Shown: positions 50,239 through 58,081, numbered from the stretch's first letter. The stretch is DNA of 64,000 bases from Arthrobacter sp. Soil736 (GCF_001428005.1 NZ_LMSB01000034.1:333779-397778); one strand, 5' to 3'. Numbers and translations: made by a program. Notes: generated by a model not told the origin, from the letters alone.

Positions 50239-51192
50239 CTAGCGGACCTTCGCGGTCGCTGCGGCAGGCTGCGCCTCCGGCTGCAGTTCCTCGGGCAGCG
50301 GGAGGAATTCCTCGCCGACTGACTGCAGCTTGTTACCGAAGAGCGGGCCGAAGTTCTCCACGAGATCCTGGTAGCGCCAGCCGCCCTCGCGGTATTCGGT
50401 GGCCGCGGCCTCGGGGTGGGTCCAGAGCTGCAGCCGGTCACCGCCCGCACCGATGGCCTGGCCGGTGATGCCGGCCGCCTCATCGGAGGCGAGGAACGCG
50501 ACCAGTCCGGCGACGTCGTCGGCCGTTCCGAAACCCAGCTCGTGGCGGAAGAAAGCCGGCATGGCCTCGCCGCGCTCATCGGCCTCCACCGCCTTCCGGA
50601 AGTAGGGGACGGTCTTGGTCATGGCCGTGGCGGCCACCGGGATGACGGCGTTGGCGGTCACGCCGGCCTTCTTCATTTCCAGCGCCCAGGTGCGGACCAT
50701 GCCCACGATGCCGGCCTTGGCGGCGGCGTAGTTGGTCTGGCCGAAGTTTCCGCGCTGCCCGGTGGGCGAGCCGATGGTGATGATCCTGCCGGCGATGCCG
50801 TTCTCCTTGAAGTAGGCGAACGCTTCCCGGACGCACGTGAACGTGCCGCGGAGGTGGACGTTGATGACGAGATCGAAGTCCTCATCGGTCATTTTGAGCA
50901 GGCTCTTGTCCCGCAGGATGCCGGCGTTGGCGACCAGGATGTCCAGGCGGCCGAAGGCTTCGACCGCCGCCTGCACCAGCTGCTCGGCAACCTCCGTGCT
51001 TCCGACGGGAGCGACGACGGCGGCTGCCTTCCCGCCGTCGGCCTGGATCAGCGCCACTGCCTCTTCGGCGACCGTCGCGTCGACGTCGTTGATGACGACG
51101 GCGGCACCCTGCCGTGCCAGTTCCCGGGCGTAGGACAGGCCCAGGCCCCGACCGCTACCCGTGACGATTGCTACTTTGCCTGACAGGCTCAT
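50239..51192 (-). CDS. couN: SDR-family 3-hydroxyacyl-CoA dehydrogenase
   Basis: 317 residues. VTGSGRGLGLSYARELARQG (residues 10-29) is the NAD site, NAGILRDKSLLKMTDEDF the conserved loop of the HSD17B4/FabG-like group, and GSPTGQRGNFGQTNYAAAKAG the Ser-Tyr-Lys set. The 70-residue C-terminal extension (EYREGGWRYQDLVENFGPLFGN) is unusual for FabG. AAAGGAG precedes ATG 51192. It is first in the operon and divergent from the MarR gene, with a palindromic site between. Confidence 0.85.
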   Translation of the reverse strand: MSLSGKVAIVTGSGRGLGLSYARELARQGAAVVINDVDATVAEEAVALIQADGGKAAAVVAPVGSTEVAEQLVQAAVEAFGRLDILVANAGILRDKSLLKMTDEDFDLVINVHLRGTFTCVREAFAYFKENGIAGRIITIGSPTGQRGNFGQTNYAAAKAGIVGMVRTWALEMKKAGVTANAVIPVAATAMTKTVPYFRKAVEADERGEAMPAFFRHELGFGTADDVAGLVAFLASDEAAGITGQAIGAGGDRLQLWTHPEAAATEYREGGWRYQDLVENFGPLFGNKLQSVGEEFLPLPEELQPEAQPAAATAKVR

Positions 51193-51253
51193 CGCTGCTC
51201 CTTTTGCTAGCTGACCTTGTGCATACTGCCCTGCGGCATGGGATGCTGTTCTG

Positions 51254-51273
51254 TATCCATGAAAATATGGATA
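51254..51273. promoter_or_regulatory. Operator candidate between couN and couR
   Basis: TATCCAT and ATGGATA are perfect 7-bp arms separated by 6 bases (51261-51266). A TTGACA -35 on the minus strand (51282-51287) lies just upstream of it, so a bound MarR dimer would block couN transcription. Confidence 0.6.
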
Positions 51274-51318
51274 GTTGAAAATGTCAACGATTTGTTTTGA
51301 GGATTATTGGAGTTGGGC

Positions 51319-51801
51319 ATGACGATCGAGACACAAGGCGAGCCGCGAACCGAACAGGCCCACAAGCTCGTCGCCGCGTCGATCAGCCAGGATCTGGGTT
51401 TTCTTCTGGCAAAGCTGCATGCCGCCGGATCGGTCCTGAACAACCGCGCACTGTCCGAGTTTGACCTCAAGGAGCGCTCGTACTCGGTGCTGATCCTCGC
51501 CAACAGCGGGCTGGAGCCGACGCAGCGCGAAATGGCGGACTTCCTTAGCCTGGACCCCAGCCAGATCGTGGCACTCGTGGACGAACTCGAAAAGCGCGGA
51601 CTGGTGGTGCGGGCCGCCGGCAAACAGGACAGGCGTGCCAAGATCGTCACCGCCACGGGGAAAGGGAGCCGCGTCCTGGCTCAGGCCGCCGAGGCCGCCG
51701 GCCGGGCCGAGACTGACGTGCTGGACGGGCTCTCGGGCGAAGAGGCGGCGCAGCTGAAGGCGCTACTGCGAAAAGCATTGTGGGGTGCGTCGGGCGCGTG
51801 A
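51319..51801 (+). CDS. couR: MarR-family regulator of the cou cluster
   Basis: About 160 residues from ATG 51319 (GGAG at 6 nt). The winged helix is LEPTQREMADFLSLDPSQIVALVDELEKRGLVVRAAGKQDRRAKIVTATGKG, with the DxR wing motif DRRAK. It is divergent from couN by 126 bp. By analogy with rhodococcal CouR, a CoA thioester of the substrate would release it from DNA; this is inference from position. Confidence 0.82.
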   Translation: MTIETQGEPRTEQAHKLVAASISQDLGFLLAKLHAAGSVLNNRALSEFDLKERSYSVLILANSGLEPTQREMADFLSLDPSQIVALVDELEKRGLVVRAAGKQDRRAKIVTATGKGSRVLAQAAEAAGRAETDVLDGLSGEEAAQLKALLRKALWGASGA

Positions 51802-51949
51802 GCAGCGCCCGCATTCCGGGGCAGGCTTGCGCTGAATCCTAGCCGGCCAGCACCGCCGGGAGGCAGAGGACGACGGCGGGCAACGGCGTCGTGCCTTGCG
51901 TGGCCGCCGCGCAGAGGTACTCCTGCCGCTCAGGGCGAGCGCACCGGAT

Positions 51950-51992
51950 GCCGGGAAGGCCGGGATCGTGGTTCGATCCCGGCCTTCCCGGC
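51950..51992. terminator. Terminator between couR and the aldolase gene
   Basis: Perfect 19-bp stem (51950-51968 with 51974-51992) and a 5-nt TGGTT loop. It serves both convergent genes. An extra partial copy GGCCTTCCCGGCGG follows at once. Confidence 0.78.
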
Positions 51993-52016
51993 GGCCTTCC
52001 CGGCGGCGGACCGTCG

Positions 52017-52889
52017 TTAGCGGCTGAGCATGCCCAGCGCGGCGGCGGCAAAGTCCTTGGCGGAGGCGTTCCAGTGGCCCAGCAGCCCCTGCAGGTTCTC
52101 GCCGTCGGCCCGGTGCGCCGCGGTCTGTGCCTCGAGCGTGGCCAGGACGCCAGTCCGGAGTTCGGTGTTGAAGTTGACCTTGCCCACGTTCATGGCCGGT
52201 GCCTTGGCGAGCTCGTCTGCCGGAATTCCGGACGCACCGTGGAGAACCAGCGGGATGCGGGTGCGCACGGCAATGTCCTGCAGGACGTCCCACCGCAGCT
52301 GCGGCTCGCCCTTGTACTTTCCGTGGACGTTGCCTACGGCCACGGCCAGAAGCTGCGCTCCCGTCCTTGCCACGAAGTCCTCCACCTGCGCGGAATCCGT
52401 GAGGCCGGCCACGTCGTTTCCGGAGGCTTCGTCCGAATCGGCGCCGAACGCCTTGTCCTCATCGCCGGCGAGCCCGCCCAGCTCGGCTTCCAGCACGACG
52501 CCGGCACTGCCCCGGGCGTCCAGGGCCGCCCGGACTTCGCGAACGAGGGCGATGTTCTCCTCGTAGGGCAGGGACGAGCCGTCCGCGAGGACGGAATCCG
52601 CCCCGGCAGCGACGGCCGCGGTGATCACATTGAGGTCTGACGCGTGGTCCAGCTGCACGGCAACCGGCACGGAGGCCTCGTCCGCCAGGCGCCGCAGCGC
52701 GGAGATGAGCCGCAATCCGTTGGTGGTGGCGGCGGTCTTGGGAGCCACGAGCAGAATGACGCCGCGGCCGGCTTCTTCGGCGGCGCCAACCACGGCCAGG
52801 GCCGTGGTGAAGTCATAGCATGTGAAGGCAGGCACGGCCGAGCCCTGCTGCAGCGCGGAGGCCACCAGCTCGTCGAGTTGCGCGCGCAT
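52017..52889 (-). CDS. Class II (zinc) aldolase, KbaY/GatY/FbaA-like
   Basis: 290 residues. Zinc and substrate motifs are AVQLDHASDL (first zinc His), LEAELGGLAGDED (Glu ligand), AVGNVHGKYKG (second His), LHGASGIP (third His) and GKVNFNTELR. Fructose-bisphosphate aldolases and tagatose-bisphosphate aldolases share these. The adjacent LtnD-like dehydrogenase and DUF1537 kinase suggest a sugar-acid phosphate substrate instead. Its ATG shares one base with the dehydrogenase stop (TGATG). Confidence 0.85.
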   Translation of the reverse strand: MRAQLDELVASALQQGSAVPAFTCYDFTTALAVVGAAEEAGRGVILLVAPKTAATTNGLRLISALRRLADEASVPVAVQLDHASDLNVITAAVAAGADSVLADGSSLPYEENIALVREVRAALDARGSAGVVLEAELGGLAGDEDKAFGADSDEASGNDVAGLTDSAQVEDFVARTGAQLLAVAVGNVHGKYKGEPQLRWDVLQDIAVRTRIPLVLHGASGIPADELAKAPAMNVGKVNFNTELRTGVLATLEAQTAAHRADGENLQGLLGHWNASAKDFAAAALGMLSR

Positions 52890-53797
52890 CAGCCCGCCTG
52901 AGCGGTGCGCTTGGTGGGGGCCACAACCTTGATCACGGCGGAGTCGTCCGCGGCGGCGAGGCCATGGGCCTGGCCCAGCAGGTAGAGCTGCTCGGCGGCG
53001 GCGGCAACGGGCGTGGCGAGGCCGGCGCTGCGGGTTGCCTTGCCGACGATGCCCATGTCCTTGACGAAGATGTCCAGGCGGCTGAGCACCTCGGCGCCCT
53101 CCTCGCTGTACGCCTCGAGGATGCGCGGGCCGCGGTTGGACAGCATGAAGGATCCGGCGGCACCCGCTTCGAGGGCGGCGAGCGTCTTCGCCTGGTCCAG
53201 GCCCAGGGCGTCGGCGAGGGCCATGGCCTCGGCCGCGGCGGCGATGTGGATTCCGCAGAGCAGCTGGTTGACGGTCTTCAGGGCCTGCCCGTCGCCGGGC
53301 TTGTCACCGACGACCGTAAGGGTGGAGGCGAGCAGTTCCAGGACGGGACGGGCGGTCTCGAGCGCGGCGGGCTCGGCGCCCACCACGATCAGCAGGTCGC
53401 CTTCGCCGGCGCGCTTCGGCCCGCCCGAGAGGGGTGCGTCAACAAGCCCGACGCCGAATTCGGCCAGGCGGCTGACGGTGGCCGGAATCGCTTCGGTGCC
53501 CACGGTGCTGGTCAGGATGACCACGGCGCCCGGTTTCAGCACCGAGGCCACGCCGTTTTCGCCGAAGAGGACGTCGTTGAGCTGTTCGCTGTTGCGTACG
53601 GCCAGCAGGAGCGCGTCGGTGCCCTCCGCGGCTTCGCGGGCGGAGGCAAAGGTGCGCACGCCGGCCTCTTCAGCTAGCTGCAGGCGCGGTTCGGCGATGT
53701 CGAAGCCGTGGACGGTGAGCTGGCTCGCCAGGCGTGTGGCCATCGGCAGGCCCATTGCCCCGAGGCCGAGGACTGTGACTTTGTAATTCGCGGTCAT
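52889..53797 (-). CDS. ltnD: LtnD-like NAD-dependent sugar-acid dehydrogenase
   Basis: A 302-residue beta-hydroxyacid dehydrogenase. VLGLGAMGLPMATRLASQL (9-27) is the NAD loop, DAPLSGGPKRAGEGDLLIVVGA the substrate loop with conserved SGG, and KTVNQLLCG the catalytic Lys. In LtnD/DenD members this enzyme oxidises L-threonate or D-erythronate at C2. Its neighbours support that role. It is coupled to the aldolase downstream. The 133-bp gap upstream to the kinase carries four repeat units. Confidence 0.83.
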   Translation of the reverse strand: MTANYKVTVLGLGAMGLPMATRLASQLTVHGFDIAEPRLQLAEEAGVRTFASAREAAEGTDALLLAVRNSEQLNDVLFGENGVASVLKPGAVVILTSTVGTEAIPATVSRLAEFGVGLVDAPLSGGPKRAGEGDLLIVVGAEPAALETARPVLELLASTLTVVGDKPGDGQALKTVNQLLCGIHIAAAAEAMALADALGLDQAKTLAALEAGAAGSFMLSNRGPRILEAYSEEGAEVLSRLDIFVKDMGIVGKATRSAGLATPVAAAAEQLYLLGQAHGLAAADDSAVIKVVAPTKRTAQAG

Positions 53798-53817
53798 GGT
53801 GTTCTCCGTTGAATGCG

Positions 53818-53898
53818 TGATTGAGCTTGTTTCCGCTGATTGAGCTTATTTTCCGCTCATCGAGCCTTGTTGTCCGCCGGTTTGAGCCTGCCGAAACC
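53818..53898. repeat. Four tandem TGATTGAGCTT-type units between kinase and dehydrogenase genes
   Basis: Units start at 53818 (TGATTGAGCTTGTTTCCGC), 53837 (TGATTGAGCTTATTTTCCGC), 53857 and 53878 (GGTTTGAGCCTGCCGAAACC type). The last resembles the TGGTTGAGC..GAAACC element seen often in Arthrobacter and relatives, and pairs with GGCTCAACC at 53911-53919. Confidence 0.65.
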
Positions 53899-53930
53899 GC
53901 GGCCCCGGCGGGCTCAACCAGCTGGTGAAA

Positions 53931-55412
53931 TTAGAAGGTGTTGCTGAGCTTGCGGGTGACCTGGGCGAGGGACTCGTCGTCACCCACGTTGCCGGCGAAC
54001 ACGATGTACGGGATGCCCTGGGCCGGGCCGTCAACCGGATCCCACAGGCTGACGATGCCGGGCAGCATGGGCCCGCGGACGATCGCGTGCCGGATCTCCA
54101 GTCCATGTGCTGCCACGTCCGAGGACGTGATGCCGCCCTTGGCAATTACGAAACGCGGCGGGAACGTCTTGAGCGTCCGGTTTACCACCGCGACGACGGC
54201 CGCGGACACCGTGCGAGCGATCCGCAGGCTTTCGGCCGGGTCATCCGTCTTGATGAGCAGGCGGCTCGTGTGGACAATGACGTCACCGCCGTGGAGCGCC
54301 TCCACCACGGTGTCCACCGTCTGGTCGAGGTAGGCGTCCGCTTCATCCCCCAGCAGCTTTTCGACGTCGATCTCCACAATGCGGGCAGCGTTGTGCTGAT
54401 CCGTGAGTACCTTGAGCTGCCGCGTGGTCACGCCGACGTGCGAGCCCACCACGATCAGGCCGCCGGCCTCGGACGGGGTGTGGCCGGCGTAGGCTTCCTC
54501 GCCGCTTAGCTCTGTCCGGATGTCCTGGCCGATCCTGGCACGGACGAACGGCGGGCCAACGCGGTAGAGCAAGTTCTTGCCGCGGCGTTCCGCCTCTTCG
54601 AGCCCCAGCGCGAGGGCGCGGAGGTCGTTCTCCGTGACGATGTCCGCCACGATCGGGGTGGAGGCAGTGGCAGGTTCGATCGCGTCGGCGATTGCCTTCG
54701 CGGAAACGTCCGCGTCCCCGGTGCGGGCGCCGGCGCGGATGATGTTGAGGTCCAGTACGATCACGGAGTCCGCGGGGAACTTGCCCTGCGACTTCTCCTC
54801 GACGTACTTGGCCATTTCGGAGTTGGCGAATCCGAACGTCGCGTCCTTGGCGAATTCCGTCTCAGCAACGGGGGTGAGGTTCCCGGCGTCGGGCCCGGTT
54901 CCACGCATGTAGTGCACGCCGCCGATGGTCACACGGCCGGCATCGGGAAACGCGGGGACGATCACGACGCCGTCCGTGGCCGCGCCGCTCTCCGCGGCGA
55001 CGGTGGCGGCGATGACGTCGGGCTCGAGCGGGAAGTGTCCGCGGAGCGTCGAATCGCTCCGGCTGACGAAGCTGAGGTGGATTTCTCCCTCACCGTCGCG
55101 GGCTGCGGCCAGGGCGTTGCGAACGATTTCTTCGTTGCGGGCGGCTGCTTCGGCCGGGTCCAGGCTGCGGGTGTTGGTCAGGACATAGACCGCGGCCTTA
55201 CCCTGATGAAGAGCCCAGGTGAAGTCTGCGACTTCCCAGCGGGTGAGCACGGGCAAGTCGGCAACCGACTGGGTTCCGGTGGGGTCGTCGTCGAGCACCA
55301 CCAGTACGCGGGGAGACGTCGCAGCAGAGGCCGCGACCGCCCTGGCGACCTGCTCGGCCGGGATCTGGAGCTCCGCGGGGAAAGCGGCCAGGATGTCTGC
55401 TTCAAGGGGCAC
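53931..55412 (-). CDS. otnK: DUF1537 four-carbon acid sugar kinase
   Basis: A 493-residue kinase. The N-terminal domain begins LVVLDDDPTGTQSVADLPVLTRW and contains FVSRSDSTLRGHFPLE; the C-terminal ATP part has FVIAKGGITSSDVAAHGLEIRHA and GPMLPGIVSLW. This type phosphorylates oxo-tetronates made by LtnD/OtnI-type enzymes. A FadR-family operator and divergent GntR gene lie upstream, so it is first in the catabolic operon. The product is consumed by an aldolase or decarboxylase. Confidence 0.87.
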   Translation of the reverse strand: MPLEADILAAFPAELQIPAEQVARAVAASAATSPRVLVVLDDDPTGTQSVADLPVLTRWEVADFTWALHQGKAAVYVLTNTRSLDPAEAAARNEEIVRNALAAARDGEGEIHLSFVSRSDSTLRGHFPLEPDVIAATVAAESGAATDGVVIVPAFPDAGRVTIGGVHYMRGTGPDAGNLTPVAETEFAKDATFGFANSEMAKYVEEKSQGKFPADSVIVLDLNIIRAGARTGDADVSAKAIADAIEPATASTPIVADIVTENDLRALALGLEEAERRGKNLLYRVGPPFVRARIGQDIRTELSGEEAYAGHTPSEAGGLIVVGSHVGVTTRQLKVLTDQHNAARIVEIDVEKLLGDEADAYLDQTVDTVVEALHGGDVIVHTSRLLIKTDDPAESLRIARTVSAAVVAVVNRTLKTFPPRFVIAKGGITSSDVAAHGLEIRHAIVRGPMLPGIVSLWDPVDGPAQGIPYIVFAGNVGDDESLAQVTRKLSNTF

Positions 55413-55457
55413 TGTGCACTCCGTTGTGTCGAAACTATATTGCGGAAAGATCTTTGT

Positions 55458-55474
55458 CAGATGTCAGACATCTG
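55458..55474. promoter_or_regulatory. FadR/GntR operator candidate, site 1
   Basis: CAGATGT-CAG-ACATCTG, perfect 7-bp arms with TGTCAGACA at the centre, 46 bp before the kinase start. Confidence 0.6.
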
Positions 55475-55523
55475 GCGTTTGATGCTAGTGTGGCATAACG
55501 CACAGCACGTGCGCAAGTAGACT

Positions 55524-55532
55524 TGTCAGACA
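55524..55532. promoter_or_regulatory. FadR/GntR operator candidate, site 2
   Basis: A second TGTCAGACA, identical to the core of site 1, 28 bp before the GntR start. Confidence 0.55.
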
Positions 55533-55560
55533 TACGGGCCTAACAGGGTGAACGGGGAAA

Positions 55561-56262
55561 ATGGCACGCAAATCACTGGTGGGCGTCGTCGCCGACGAAC
55601 TCCTTGACCGCATCATCTCAGGCGAATTCCCGCCTGGCGCCAGCGTGCCCGGCGAGCTTGAGCTCAGCGCGCGGCACGAGGTCAGCAGAATGACCGTCCG
55701 CGAGGCCATGAAAACACTTGAAGCGCAGCGCATCCTCAGCGTGGAGCGAGGCCGCGGAACGTTCGTGAATCCGCTGAACCGCTGGTCGTCACTGGAGGCC
55801 GTGCTCCGGGCTGCCTCCGAGGGGCAGAACGGGCCCGCCGCCGCCATCCAGCTCATCGAGCTGCGCAGGATGCTGGAAACGGGTGCATGCGAGCTCGCGG
55901 CGCAACGAATCACCGCCGCGGAACTCGAGTCCCTGCACGTCCAGGTAGAGGAGATGCGCGAAGCCCACCGCGCCCAGGACCTGGCCCGGTTCGTGGCGGC
56001 GGACCTCGCATTCCACGACGAGATCCTCCACGCTTCCGAGAACGTTTTTGTAGCCGTCCTTTTCGAACCGCTGCACCGCGTTCTGGAGAAGCGGCGCACG
56101 GAAACGTCACAGGTGCCGGAGATCCAGGAGCACGCGATCGGCCATCACCAGAGTATTTTCGACGCCCTGGCTGCCCGAGATCCCCGGCGCGCACGCGACG
56201 CGATGGACGCCCACATGCAGCAAACCCTGGACGACCTCAGAAGCTACGTCCTGGAAGCCTAG
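55561..56262 (+). CDS. FadR-subfamily GntR transcriptional regulator
   Basis: 233 residues. The wHTH is VVADELLDRIISGEFPPGASVPGELELSARHEVSRMTVREAMKTLEAQRILSVERGRGTFV. The FCD effector domain follows (LIELRRMLETGACELAAQRI, FHDEILHASENVFV, HQSIFDALAARDPRRARDAMDAHM with His and Asp metal ligands). It is divergent from the kinase operon, with two TGTCAGACA sites in the 148-bp gap, so it probably represses the pathway and is released by a sugar acid. Confidence 0.9.
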   Translation: MARKSLVGVVADELLDRIISGEFPPGASVPGELELSARHEVSRMTVREAMKTLEAQRILSVERGRGTFVNPLNRWSSLEAVLRAASEGQNGPAAAIQLIELRRMLETGACELAAQRITAAELESLHVQVEEMREAHRAQDLARFVAADLAFHDEILHASENVFVAVLFEPLHRVLEKRRTETSQVPEIQEHAIGHHQSIFDALAARDPRRARDAMDAHMQQTLDDLRSYVLEA

Positions 56263-56337
56263 TCCAGCGGCGCCTCGTCCGATACTCTGCAGGAACGGCC
56301 CGCAGCCGGGTATCAATGGCGATCACGAGGAGCGAAG

Positions 56338-56547
56338 TTGTCTAATCACACCTACAGCATTTCTGAAATTGTCGGAACCTCGACCGAAGGCGTGGACGCG
56401 GCCGTCCGCAACGGACTAGCCGAGGCAGCAAAGACCCTGCGAAACCTGGACTGGTTCGAGGTCCAGGAAATCCGCGGCCACCTCGACGACGGCCAGGTGG
56501 CCGACTGGCAGGTGACCATCAAGCTCGGCTTCCGGTTGGAGCGCTGA
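56338..56547 (+). CDS. Dodecin family flavin-binding protein
   Basis: 69 residues from TTG 56338, with GAGGAG 4-5 nt upstream. The sequence SNHTYSISEIVGTSTEGVDAAVRNGLAEAAKTLRNLDWFEVQEIRGHLDDGQVADWQVTIKLGFRLE is a textbook dodecin, with the Trp that stacks the isoalloxazine ring. Dodecins form 12-mers that store and buffer riboflavin/FMN or FAD. Standalone gene, 75 bp after the GntR gene. Confidence 0.9.
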   Translation: MSNHTYSISEIVGTSTEGVDAAVRNGLAEAAKTLRNLDWFEVQEIRGHLDDGQVADWQVTIKLGFRLER

Positions 56548-56561
56548 CCGAACGGGTCAGT

Positions 56562-56807
56562 TCAGTCCCGGGTCCACACTTGGACGGGGTCGCCGCCGCA
56601 CAAGAGGCGGCGGCCACGGACTGAAAAATCCACCCAGAGCATTTCCTGGTGCGTGGAGACTTCGTCGACGTGTCCTGCAACGAATCCGGAGCCGGCACTT
56701 TCTACCCACACCGCTTCGCCGGGAGCCAGTTCGGTCCAGCGCGCAGCCGGAAGCCGCGTCCCGGCGGTGGGCGGCCTGTCCTCCAGGCCCGGGTTAAGGC
56801 TCAACAT
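56562..56807 (-). CDS. Small protein, SH3-like beta-rich, unrecognised
   Basis: 81 residues from ATG 56807 (start moderately supported). Sequence GEAVWVESAGSGFVAGHVDEVSTHQEMLWVDFSVRGRRLLCGGDPVQVWTRD has alternating strands as in small barrel domains. No family identified. It follows the 63-residue gene by 10 bp, so they are likely one transcript. Confidence 0.5.
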   Translation of the reverse strand: MLSLNPGLEDRPPTAGTRLPAARWTELAPGEAVWVESAGSGFVAGHVDEVSTHQEMLWVDFSVRGRRLLCGGDPVQVWTRD

Positions 56808-56817
56808 TTCCGGCCCG

Positions 56818-57009
56818 TCATTCCTGGCCAACTGCCCGGCGGCGCCACACGGTGGGCATGCCCTGGTACGTCGGAAAGACCTGGCCCTCAAAGAACGTGT
56901 GGGCCTCGTCCGGCGACTGATCCGGCGTCCACAGGCCTGACACCGGGCAGTGGGCCCCCGTCGAAGCCGAAGGCGCGTAGCGCTCCCTAAGTAATGCGAT
57001 GCGTTTCAT
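56818..57009 (-). CDS. Small CPxSGxW motif protein
   Basis: 63 residues. TGAHCPVSGLWTPDQ and FFEGQVFPTYQGMPTVWRR follow the GxxCPxSGxW...F..G..FP...G..T.W pattern seen in small YjzC-like bacterial proteins, though the match is from memory. AAGGATGG lies upstream of ATG 57009. Function unknown. Confidence 0.65.
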   Translation of the reverse strand: MKRIALLRERYAPSASTGAHCPVSGLWTPDQSPDEAHTFFEGQVFPTYQGMPTVWRRRAVGQE

Positions 57010-57139
57010 CGTTGAATGCCATCCTTGGTGGTCGAAAAAGTTTCTCCTCCAAGGCTAGGAAAGCGGCTCACTGCACCCAATGGGCGAATGGATAGAATCC
57101 CGCCTGTGGGCTGGGCAGCAGCACAGTAGGGCCGGGCGG

Positions 57140-58081
57140 TCAGGGAAGCTTTGCTCCCCGATGGCCCGCCCGGCTTTCCGGCGATTCCGGTGCGGTGCGG
57201 CTGGAAGCCTCCCCCGCCGTCGTGCTTTCCCGCCCGGTACCGGCGCCCAGGCTGCCAAGCAGCGCCAGCGCGTCCGCCGACGGCGATCCCGGCTTCGCGG
57301 AAAACACCCGGAGCATCTGGTCCGGATCGTCCGGCAGGACGAGGTTTTCAAAGTTCAGTTCCAGGTCCCCGACGGCGGGGTGATGGAGCCGCACGCTGCC
57401 GGAGGAACGCGTCGCCACCCGATGGCCGGCCCACCACTGGCGGAAATGCTCGCTGTGCACCGCGAGCTCGCCCACCAGCTGATTGGCCTGCGCGTCGTTG
57501 GGATGCCGCCCCACGTCCACGCGGAGCGCGCCGGCGGCCTCGGCCGCCACTGTCTTCCAGTCCCGGAAGAGCTCGCGCGCCCGCGGATCCAGGATCAGCC
57601 AGCGGGTGAGGTTCCGCTCCCCCGGCGGCAGCTCCGGGAAATCCTCGAACAGCAGGAACGCCATCCGGTTGCCCGCCAAGACGTCCGTGCGCCGCCCCAG
57701 GACAAGGGCCGGGACTTCACCCACGGCCTCGAGGAGCTGGCGCAGCGCCGGACGCACGGCCTGGACCGGCACGGGCGAACGGGCAGATTCGGCACAGTGC
57801 TGCAGGAGATCCATCATGTGCGTGTGCTCGCCGGCATCAAGCTTGAGGGCCCGGGCCACCGAATCAAGCACCGCCCGAGACGGATGGATGTTCCGGCCCT
57901 GCTCCAGTCGTGTGTAGTAGTCAGTACTGACGTCCGCGAGCCGGGCAATTTCCTCACGGCGCAGCCCCGGCACGCGTCGGGCGCTGCCGCCGCTGGCCAC
58001 GCCGGCATCTTCCGGTTTCAGCCGTGACCGCATTGCCTTGAGGAATTTGCCGAACTCGGCGCTCTGACCCATGCCTTCCAT
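57140..58081 (-). CDS. XRE-family regulator with MmyB-type ligand domain
   Basis: 313 residues. The HTH is VPGLRREEIARLADVSTDYYTRLEQGRNIHPSRAVLDSVARAL (about 37-80). The C-terminal MmyB/PAS-like domain has LVLGRRTDVLAGNRMAFLLFEDF, NLTRWLILDPRARELFRDW and FRQWWAGHRVATRSSGSVRLHHPAVGDLELNFENL. Such actinobacterial regulators commonly sit beside oxidoreductases and sense an acyl or quinone-like ligand. It is divergent from two aldo-keto reductases across a 149-bp gap holding a palindrome. A low-complexity tail ends the protein. Confidence 0.88.
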   Translation of the reverse strand: MEGMGQSAEFGKFLKAMRSRLKPEDAGVASGGSARRVPGLRREEIARLADVSTDYYTRLEQGRNIHPSRAVLDSVARALKLDAGEHTHMMDLLQHCAESARSPVPVQAVRPALRQLLEAVGEVPALVLGRRTDVLAGNRMAFLLFEDFPELPPGERNLTRWLILDPRARELFRDWKTVAAEAAGALRVDVGRHPNDAQANQLVGELAVHSEHFRQWWAGHRVATRSSGSVRLHHPAVGDLELNFENLVLPDDPDQMLRVFSAKPGSPSADALALLGSLGAGTGRESTTAGEASSRTAPESPESRAGHRGAKLP

